Of a stretch of DNA of 32,793 nt, positions 26,392-32,793 are shown piece by piece. The translations under genes were made by a program, and so were the position numbers. Location: the NCBI GenBank assembly GCA_002699555.1, contig PABN01000004.1:1-32793 (forward strand). Reading direction: 5' to 3'. A model generated the notes under the pieces. That model was not told the origin of the DNA. It did no database searches and saw only the letters and a program-made list of their open reading frames with translations. The stretch's first letter is position 1; each line of letters starts with the position of its first letter. This DNA comes from Dehalococcoidia bacterium (lineage in GTDB: Bacteria > Actinomycetota > Acidimicrobiia > Acidimicrobiales > MedAcidi-G1).

Positions 26392-27879
26392 ATGCGCAAA
26401 ATTACACATTTAATCGATGGGAAAAGTGTCGAGTCTACTTCAGGAAACTTAGGGCCCGTCTATAATCCTGCAACAGGGGAACAAACAGGAGAAGTTGACC
26501 TTGCCTCTGTCGAAGAAGTTGATTTAGCAGTCGAATCATCTAAAAAAGCTTTCCAAGAATGGGGAAATGTTTCTATTGCAAAGAGAGTAAAACTTTTACA
26601 TAACTTTAGAAATTTAGTGATTGAAAATGAAACAGAGATTGCCGCAAAGCTAACAGACGAACATGGGAAAGTTGCCGATGATGCAAAAGGTGAGGTTGCT
26701 AGAGGTATAGAAAATATCGAATTTGCTTGTGGATCCGCAGATTCTCTAAAAGGTACTTATAGCGAAAACGCATCAACTGGGGTTGACGTCTACACAGTGA
26801 GACGACCTCTTGGTGTGTGTGCGGGAATAACGCCGTTTAACTTCCCTGCAATGGTGCCATTGTGGATGGTTCCCAATGCAGTTGCATGTGGAAATACTTT
26901 TGTTTTGAAACCATCGGAAAGAGATCCCTCTGCTCCTAGATTTCTAATTGAATTGATTCAAGAATCTGGTTTCCCACCAGGAGTGGTAAATCTAGTTAAT
27001 GGTGACAAAACTGCAGTAGATAGATTATTAGAGCACCCAGATGTTTCTGCTGTTAGTTTCGTCGGTTCTACTCCAATAGCTAAATATGTTTATTCAACAG
27101 GCACTTCTATGGGGAAGAGGGTTCAGGCTCTTGGAGGGGCTAAAAATCACATGTTGGTTTTACCTGATGCTGATTTGGACCTTGCAGCAGATGCCGCAGT
27201 CTCAGCCGCTTATGGATCAGCAGGTGAAAGATGTATGGCAATTTCAGTAGTTGTCGCAATTGGTGATATAGCAGATCCACTAGTTGATGCCATAAAGTCA
27301 AGAATGGAAAAGTTGGTTATTGGTCCTGGAGATAACCCAGATTCAGAGATGGGGCCACTTATAACAAAGGAGCATAGAGATAAAGTAGCTGGTTATATAG
27401 AAGCCGGAGGTAACGAAGGCGCGACTCTTGTTGTTGATGGGCGAGAACAGGTCTTTGATAATGGAGGATTTTTCATCGGAGTGTCACTTCTCGATCATGT
27501 AAAAACCGATATGAGTGTTTATACAGATGAAATTTTTGGACCTGTTCTTTGCGTTGTAAGGGCCGAAAATTACAATCAAGCTGTGGAAATGATTTCAAGT
27601 AACCCTTACGGAAATGGTGCTGCAATTTTCACTCGAGATGGAGGTACTGCACGCCAATTCCAACAAGATGCTGACGCTGGAATGGTAGGTATAAATGTTC
27701 CAATCCCAGTTCCTGTGGGCTACCACTCATTCGGAGGTTGGAATGATTCTTTATTTGGTGATACAACCATGTACGGACCTGAAGGGTTAAATTTCTTTTC
27801 GCGACCCAAAGTGATTACCAGTAGATGGCCTGACCCAACCAGTAGTCAGGTTGATCTTGGTTTCCCACAAAACAACTGA
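26392..27879 (+). CDS. mmsA: CoA-acylating methylmalonate-semialdehyde dehydrogenase (MmsA-like)
   Basis: ITPFNFPAMVPLWMVPNAVACGNTFVLKPSE, YGSAGERCMAISVVVAIGD (catalytic Cys). The ORF track starts at TTG 26380; ATG 26392 (MRKITHLIDGK) is more likely. Confidence 0.93.
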   Translation: MRKITHLIDGKSVESTSGNLGPVYNPATGEQTGEVDLASVEEVDLAVESSKKAFQEWGNVSIAKRVKLLHNFRNLVIENETEIAAKLTDEHGKVADDAKGEVARGIENIEFACGSADSLKGTYSENASTGVDVYTVRRPLGVCAGITPFNFPAMVPLWMVPNAVACGNTFVLKPSERDPSAPRFLIELIQESGFPPGVVNLVNGDKTAVDRLLEHPDVSAVSFVGSTPIAKYVYSTGTSMGKRVQALGGAKNHMLVLPDADLDLAADAAVSAAYGSAGERCMAISVVVAIGDIADPLVDAIKSRMEKLVIGPGDNPDSEMGPLITKEHRDKVAGYIEAGGNEGATLVVDGREQVFDNGGFFIGVSLLDHVKTDMSVYTDEIFGPVLCVVRAENYNQAVEMISSNPYGNGAAIFTRDGGTARQFQQDADAGMVGINVPIPVPVGYHSFGGWNDSLFGDTTMYGPEGLNFFSRPKVITSRWPDPTSSQVDLGFPQNN

Positions 27880-27900
27880 AATCGACGAAGGAGTATAGGA

Positions 27901-28902
27901 ATGGATTTTGGTGTTGTGCTTCAGACAGATCCACCTGCATCGCGAGTAATTGATCTAACGGCTAGAGCTGAAAAATTGGGATTCTCTCATGGCTACACAT
28001 TCGACAGCCATGTTCTATGGCAAGAACCTTTTGTAATTTATAGCGCGATGCTTGCTGCTACTAAAACGATGAAAGTCGGACCAATGGTTACCAACCCAGG
28101 CACACGAGACTGGACGGTTATAGCTTCTTTGTTTGCGACCTTAAATGATATGTATGGGGAACGAACAATTTGTGGAATCGGTAGAGGCGATTCGGCCATG
28201 AGGGTAATTGGATACCCTCCATGCAATCTAGCGACACTTGAAGAGTCAATCACAGTCATTAAAACTCTTGCTGAAGGTGGAGAAGTCGAGTACAACGACA
28301 CTACACAGTCATTTCCTTGGAGAAATAGTGGTTCTTTGCCGGTTTGGATGGCAGCTTACGGGCCAAAAGCTTTAGCTCTATGCGGCCGTGTGTGTGATGG
28401 ATTTGTTCTTCAATTAGCCGACCCACAAATTGCCGAATGGACAATAAAGGCCGTTAAACAATCTGCAGAGGAAGCTGGTCGTGATCCGGATGAATTAACC
28501 ATTTGTGTAGTTGCCCCTGCGTATGTGGGGGATGATTTACCTCATCAAAGAGATCAAGTCAGATGGTTTGGTGGAATGGTAGGAAATCATGTTGCAGATT
28601 TAGTTAAACGGTACGGATCAGATGGATCTTTAGTCCCTGAGGCCTTGACTGAATATATTAAAGCCCGAGAAGGCTACGACTATTCTGAGCATGGAAGAGC
28701 AGGAAATACTCATACGGATTTTGTTCCAGACGAGATTATTGACCGGTTCTGCATTCTTGGTGACGTGCCATCTCATATTGAGAAACTCTCTGAATTGAAG
28801 TCTTTAGGGGTAGATCAATTTGCAATTTATTTAATGCATGATCAGCAAGATGAGACGTTGGAAGTCTATGGTCAAAGTATTATCCCAGTTTTCAACAAGT
28901 AA
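27901..28902 (+). CDS. LLM-class (luciferase-like) F420-dependent-type oxidoreductase
   Basis: MDFGVVLQTDPPASRVIDLTARAEKLGFSHGYTFDSHVLWQEPF, KVGPMVTNPGTRDWTVIASLFATLNDMYGERTICGIGRGDSAMR, LPVWMAAYGPKALALCGRVCDGFVLQ: TIM-barrel LLM motifs. F420 versus FMN use is inferred. Confidence 0.87.
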   Translation: MDFGVVLQTDPPASRVIDLTARAEKLGFSHGYTFDSHVLWQEPFVIYSAMLAATKTMKVGPMVTNPGTRDWTVIASLFATLNDMYGERTICGIGRGDSAMRVIGYPPCNLATLEESITVIKTLAEGGEVEYNDTTQSFPWRNSGSLPVWMAAYGPKALALCGRVCDGFVLQLADPQIAEWTIKAVKQSAEEAGRDPDELTICVVAPAYVGDDLPHQRDQVRWFGGMVGNHVADLVKRYGSDGSLVPEALTEYIKAREGYDYSEHGRAGNTHTDFVPDEIIDRFCILGDVPSHIEKLSELKSLGVDQFAIYLMHDQQDETLEVYGQSIIPVFNK

Positions 28903-28930
28903 AAAATTTAGGTAATTAAAAGTTTCAGAG

Positions 28931-29803
28931 GTGAGTGTGACTAAAAGAAAGGCTATTAAAACAGCTTTTACGGTAATAGTTTCACTTGTTCTATTAGTGC
29001 TCCTTTGGGAAGGGTACAAATGGATGGGTCAACAGACTGAAGATCACTGGCCCGGCACACAATTGGGTTTACCTGTTTCGACCGATGATTTAACTATGCC
29101 TCACGCAAGTGACATTTTTAATGAATTGACTGATGAAATACGTGCTGGTCGCGAAACTCTACCTATGACTGTTTATCTAGCTAAAAAAGCAGCCTTTACT
29201 TTCTTAGAAGCTGCTATCGGGTTCTCTCTAGGGGTAATAGTAGGTTTGATGCTTGCTATTTTCATGTTGAGGTGGAGGTTTGCTGAAAAAGGGTTTTTAC
29301 CTTGGATAAACGTTTCTCAGACCGTTCCATTAATTGCATTAGCGCCAATAGTTGTTACATGGGCCCGCCTTCAGGGATATCCCGACATGGTTGGAATATC
29401 ACTCATTGCTACTTATTTGACTTTTTTCCCAGTCGCAGTAAGTGGCTTAAGAGGTCTTCAATCACCTGATAGCAGTGATGTTGAGTTGATGCGCTCTTAT
29501 GCTGCGTCTTGGTCGTCTACGTTAATTAAGCTCCGGTTGCCGGCAGCTAGACCTTTTCTTTTTCCAGCATTCAAACTTGCGGCCACATTAAGTGTTGTTG
29601 GTTCAATTGTTGGTGAAATTTCTATTGGCACCAAAACTGGTTTGGGAAGAGCCATTTTGGACTTTGCACAAAGATATTCGGTATGGCCAGAAAGGCTTTA
29701 CAGCTCAGTAATAGCAGCTTCCCTATTGGGTTTATTCGTATTTGGGCTTGTTAACGCTGCGGAATGGTTCTTTATTAAAAGAGGAAGAGAGGTTCTCAAG
29801 TGA
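28931..29803 (+). CDS. ABC transporter permease (NitT/TauT/SsuC-like)
   Basis: LIALAPIVVTWARLQGYPDMVGISLIATYLTFFPVAVSGLRGLQS, DVELMRSYAASWSSTLIKLRLPAARPFLFPAFKLAATLSVVGSIVGE. GTG start. Confidence 0.88.
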   Translation: MSVTKRKAIKTAFTVIVSLVLLVLLWEGYKWMGQQTEDHWPGTQLGLPVSTDDLTMPHASDIFNELTDEIRAGRETLPMTVYLAKKAAFTFLEAAIGFSLGVIVGLMLAIFMLRWRFAEKGFLPWINVSQTVPLIALAPIVVTWARLQGYPDMVGISLIATYLTFFPVAVSGLRGLQSPDSSDVELMRSYAASWSSTLIKLRLPAARPFLFPAFKLAATLSVVGSIVGEISIGTKTGLGRAILDFAQRYSVWPERLYSSVIAASLLGLFVFGLVNAAEWFFIKRGREVLK

Positions 29804-30594
29804 GAGAAAACAGCGAAAACTTGGAAGAAGCTGTTTCTATTAGAGCGGCTGACAAAGTATTCAATCCAGACAGTGACAATGAGGTTCAAGCATTATTAGG
29901 AATCGATCTGGATATAAAAGAAGGTGACTTCATTTCACTTATAGGCCCTTCAGGTTGTGGAAAGTCAACTCTTTTAAGATTGATTGCCGACCTACTTGTT
30001 CCAACAGCAGGAGAAGTGAAAGTTTTTGGCAAGACAGCTAATCAAGCAAGATTAGATCAAGATTATGGCATGGTCTTTCAACATTCTGGTTTGTTTGACT
30101 GGAGAGATGTTTCGGCGAATATTGAATTGCCACTTGAGCTTAAGGGATGGTCTAAAGCCGATCGACAAGCACGTTCTAAAGAAATGTTAGAGCTAGTTAG
30201 ATTAGAAGAGTTCAAAGATCATTACCCAAGACAATTGTCAGGTGGCATGCAACAGCGAGTGTCGATAGCTCGAGCTTTATCTTTTGAACCGCGCTTGCTA
30301 CTCATGGATGAACCCTTTGGTGCTTTAGATGAAATGACACGAGAACACATGCAAGTTGAGTTACTGAGAATATGGCGAGAAACAGGAACTACTGTTGTAT
30401 TTGTTACCCACTCGATACCTGAAGCAGCATTTCTTTCATCAAAAGTGGTTGTGCTATCCCCAAGACCAGGAAGAATTCATTCTGAGATAACAGTTGATTT
30501 AGGCGATCGCACCGATCAAACCAGAGAAGACCCTGAATTCTTTCAAGCTACGACTGAAGTGCGTGAAGCTCTTCGAGCGGTAGAGGCCGGTTGA
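29800..30594 (+). CDS. ABC transporter ATP-binding protein (NitT/TauT-like)
   Basis: GPSGCGKSTLLRLIADL, LSGGMQQRVSIARALSFEPRLLLMDEPFGALDEMTR. Confidence 0.92.
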   Translation: MRENSENLEEAVSIRAADKVFNPDSDNEVQALLGIDLDIKEGDFISLIGPSGCGKSTLLRLIADLLVPTAGEVKVFGKTANQARLDQDYGMVFQHSGLFDWRDVSANIELPLELKGWSKADRQARSKEMLELVRLEEFKDHYPRQLSGGMQQRVSIARALSFEPRLLLMDEPFGALDEMTREHMQVELLRIWRETGTTVVFVTHSIPEAAFLSSKVVVLSPRPGRIHSEITVDLGDRTDQTREDPEFFQATTEVREALRAVEAG

Positions 30595-31373
30595 TGAAAA
30601 ATCGCAGGGTTGCTTCTGTTTTACCTCCAGTGCTTGTAGGCATTATTGGATTAGCGCTGTGGGAAGGGGCAGTAACAGTTTTTGAAATTAAAGAGTTTTT
30701 ATTGCCAAAACCTTCATCTATTTGGGCCCGGTTAATTGAAGAATGGGGAGTTTTACGACATGCCACTTGGGAAACAGGAAAAATTGCAATAAGCGGATTA
30801 TTAATAGGAATACTGCTGGGCGTTTTATTGGCTTTGATAACTAATCGTTTTAAAGTTTTAAATGATGGGTTAACTCCTTTTGCGATCGCAATAAATGCAA
30901 CTCCTATTGTTGCACTGGCTCCAATTTTTAATGTTTGGTTCGGTCTTACAGGAACTTTTAGCAATCAGGCTGTAGTGATCGCAGTTGTATTTTTTCCTGT
31001 CTTTATTAATACAGCAAAAGGCCTTAATGAAGTTCACCCTAATGAAATTGAGTTGATGCATTCGTATGCTTCAGGGGATTGGACTATTTTACGTGAAGTA
31101 CGAATACCTAATGCATTGCCATTTTTTGCTAATTCACTTCGTTTAGCGGCTCCTTTATCAGTAATTGCCGCTATTGTTGCAGAATATTTTGGCGGTCCTC
31201 AAGACCGTATTGGCAATGTCATCACATCTAGTGCAGGATTTGCTAAATATGATGTAGCTTGGGCCGCAATAGCAATGGCTTCAGGATTGGGGCTATTGTT
31301 GTTTGGTAGTGCTCTTGTTACTGAGAGATTAAGTATGCCTTGGCGAATATCAGGGGATATTAAAGACAACTAA
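30591..31373 (+). CDS. ABC transporter permease (NitT/TauT/SsuC-like), second subunit
   Basis: NATPIVALAPIFNVWFGLTGTFSNQAVVIAVVFFPVFINTAKGL, EIELMHSYASGDWTILREVRIPNALPFFANSLRLAAPLSVIAAIVAEYFGG. Confidence 0.9.
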   Translation: MMKNRRVASVLPPVLVGIIGLALWEGAVTVFEIKEFLLPKPSSIWARLIEEWGVLRHATWETGKIAISGLLIGILLGVLLALITNRFKVLNDGLTPFAIAINATPIVALAPIFNVWFGLTGTFSNQAVVIAVVFFPVFINTAKGLNEVHPNEIELMHSYASGDWTILREVRIPNALPFFANSLRLAAPLSVIAAIVAEYFGGPQDRIGNVITSSAGFAKYDVAWAAIAMASGLGLLLFGSALVTERLSMPWRISGDIKDN

Positions 31374-31397
31374 CCCGTAAGGGGGAGGGAATAAAGA

Positions 31398-32522
31398 ATG
31401 AATAAACGTTTTACTAGAGGAGTGGTTGCGTTGGTAGCAGCGGTTTCACTTCTTGCTACGGCATGTGGCTCAGATGAAGCTGCTGTGGGTTCAGGTGATT
31501 GTGACTCGGTGGACTCAGTCAGCCTTCAACTTCAATGGGTTACACAAGCTCAATTTGCAGGTTATTTTGCTGCAGTCGATAGAGGCATTTACAATGACTA
31601 CTGTTTGGATGTAACAATTCTTGAAGGTGGCGTAGATATTGTGCCACAACAGCAGTTGGCTTCTGGCGCAGTTGATTTTGCTATTTCGTGGGTGCCAAAG
31701 GCACTTGTTTCACGTGAACAGGGAGCAGACATTGTTAATGTCGCTCAAGTATTTCAGAGATCAGGAACGCTTCAAGTTTCTTGGGCTGATGCTGGTATCG
31801 GATCAGATCCGGCCAATCTAAGAGGCAAAAAAGTCGGCAACTGGGGTTGGGGCAATGAATTCGAACTTGTCGCAGGCCTTAGAGATGCTGGTGTGGAAGA
31901 CGGATCTTACGAAATGATAGGTCAGAGTTTCGACATGATGGCTTTGTTAAATAGAGAAATAGATGCAGCTCAAGCAATGATTTACAACGAGTATGCTCAA
32001 GTTCTCGAAGCTAAGAATCCTGCAACTGGACGTCTCTATGAAGCATCAGACCTTGCAATAATTGATTGGAATGATGTTGGAACAGCGATGCTCCAAGACG
32101 CAATCTGGGCTAGCGGTGAACGTCTAGCTTCAGATCCAGCTTATGGAGATATAACTACACGATTTGTAGCCGGATCTCTCGAAGGCTGGGCACATTGTCG
32201 TGACAATGCTGATGATTGTGTAAATGCAGTTCTAGATAACGGTTCAGCACTAGGAACATCTCATCAAGCATGGCAGATGAACGAGATTAATAATTTGATC
32301 TGGCCTTCCCCAGATGGTGCAGGAATGATCAATTCAGACGCTTGGTCTCAGACAGTAGATGTTGCAACATCTTCTGGAGATCTTCAAGCAGCTCCTGATT
32401 CAGGTGCTTATACAAATGAGCATGTTGAGGCTGCTTTGGACATATTGAAAGGTAAGGGTGTTCAAACCTTTGGTAGCGGTTGGCAACCAAAGAGCATCAC
32501 GCTTAACGAGGGTGGCGAATAA
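31398..32522 (+). CDS. ABC transporter solute-binding lipoprotein, NMT1/THI5-like
   Basis: Lipobox-like SLLATACGSDE; VSLQLQWVTQAQFAGYFAAVDRGIYNDYCLDVTILEGGVDIVPQQQLASGAVDFAISWVPKAL. Confidence 0.9.
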   Translation: MNKRFTRGVVALVAAVSLLATACGSDEAAVGSGDCDSVDSVSLQLQWVTQAQFAGYFAAVDRGIYNDYCLDVTILEGGVDIVPQQQLASGAVDFAISWVPKALVSREQGADIVNVAQVFQRSGTLQVSWADAGIGSDPANLRGKKVGNWGWGNEFELVAGLRDAGVEDGSYEMIGQSFDMMALLNREIDAAQAMIYNEYAQVLEAKNPATGRLYEASDLAIIDWNDVGTAMLQDAIWASGERLASDPAYGDITTRFVAGSLEGWAHCRDNADDCVNAVLDNGSALGTSHQAWQMNEINNLIWPSPDGAGMINSDAWSQTVDVATSSGDLQAAPDSGAYTNEHVEAALDILKGKGVQTFGSGWQPKSITLNEGGE

Positions 32523-32542
32523 GCTAAATACGCAATAAATTT

Positions 32543-32574
32543 AAACAGCCCGGCCTGAAGAGGTCGGGCTGTTT
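32543..32574. terminator. Strong intrinsic bidirectional terminator at end of the pyrimidine/ABC operon
   Basis: AAACAGCCCGGCCT-gaag-AGGTCGGGCTGTTT: 14-bp stem with one G-T wobble and a 4-nt loop. Confidence 0.88.
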
Positions 32575-32595
32575 CGCGTCTATCGAAATTTACTT

Positions 32596-32793
32596 CTAAT
32601 AAACACTTTCAAGTGTCACAGCGACACCATCTTCGTCATTAGAAGGAGCTATAAAATTAGCTGCCTCTTTAACTGAAGGTTCAGCATTTGACATTGCATA
32701 ACTACAGCCAGCCCATTTAAGCATCTCAATGTCATTTTGTTCATCACCGAAAGCCCAAGTTTTCTTAGAGTCGATTTCTAGTTGAGTAGTCAG
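32596..32793 (-). CDS. Cof-type HAD-superfamily phosphatase, C-terminal part, runs off the right edge
   Basis: Reverse-complement reading gives LTTQLEIDSKKTWAFGDEQNDIEMLKWAGCSYAMSNAEPSVKEAANFIAPSNDEDGVAVTLESVY*; GDEQNDIEML is HAD motif IV. Confidence 0.87.
   Translation of the reverse strand: MTTQLEIDSKKTWAFGDEQNDIEMLKWAGCSYAMSNAEPSVKEAANFIAPSNDEDGVAVTLESVY

Noticed and set aside
30548-30964. 138-aa minus-strand ORF over the ABC ATPase/permease junction
   Set aside because: Antisense to two overlapping, well-supported ABC genes; no independent motif.
1-32793. CRISPR array, tRNA/rRNA, prophage, IS element or secondary-metabolite cluster
   Set aside because: No repeat-spacer pattern, tRNA-like cloverleaf, transposase, phage structural gene or NRPS/PKS sequence noticed; the window is mainly catabolic and transport genes.

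Overview
The window looks like a low-GC (roughly 40%) actinobacterial chromosome segment, possibly marine Acidimicrobiia-like; that is inferred from low GC, an LLM-class F420-type enzyme and CGSD lipoproteins, and was not tested. It is densely coding, with about 30 genes and many 4-8 bp stop/start overlaps. I saw no tRNA, rRNA, CRISPR array, IS element or prophage. Main blocks: (1) left edge, minus strand: alkyl-sulfatase-like MBL protein (partial) and acyl-CoA dehydrogenase; (2) a VapBC-like RHH/PIN pair with a dyad operator, its toxin ORF overlapping an epoxide-hydrolase-like gene; (3) an APC permease with a C-terminal TrkA_C-like domain and a PhyH-family dioxygenase; (4) a polyamine/guanidino-compound region: PuuB-like FAD oxidase (minus), then an operon of class III aminotransferase, C45/AAT-type acyl hydrolase, GNAT, agmatinase-family ureohydrolase and PotABCD-like transporter, ending in a strong terminator; (5) a second class III aminotransferase plus MFS (minus), methyltransferase, alpha/beta hydrolase, PuuD-like amidotransferase (minus) and rmuC; (6) a roughly 9.7-kb co-directional operon for reductive pyrimidine catabolism: beta-ureidopropionase-like nitrilase, class III aminotransferase, dihydropyrimidinase, MmsA-type dehydrogenase, LLM oxidoreductase and a NitT/TauT/THI5-like ABC importer, ending in a terminator; (7) a partial Cof-type HAD phosphatase. 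Strongest lead: the pyrimidine operon has every step of the reductive pathway except a recognisable dihydropyrimidine dehydrogenase, and the LLM F420-type oxidoreductase is a candidate for that reaction. Second lead: a GNAT plus C45 acyl-hydrolase pair inside the polyamine operon that could be an acylation/deacylation variant of the Puu logic.
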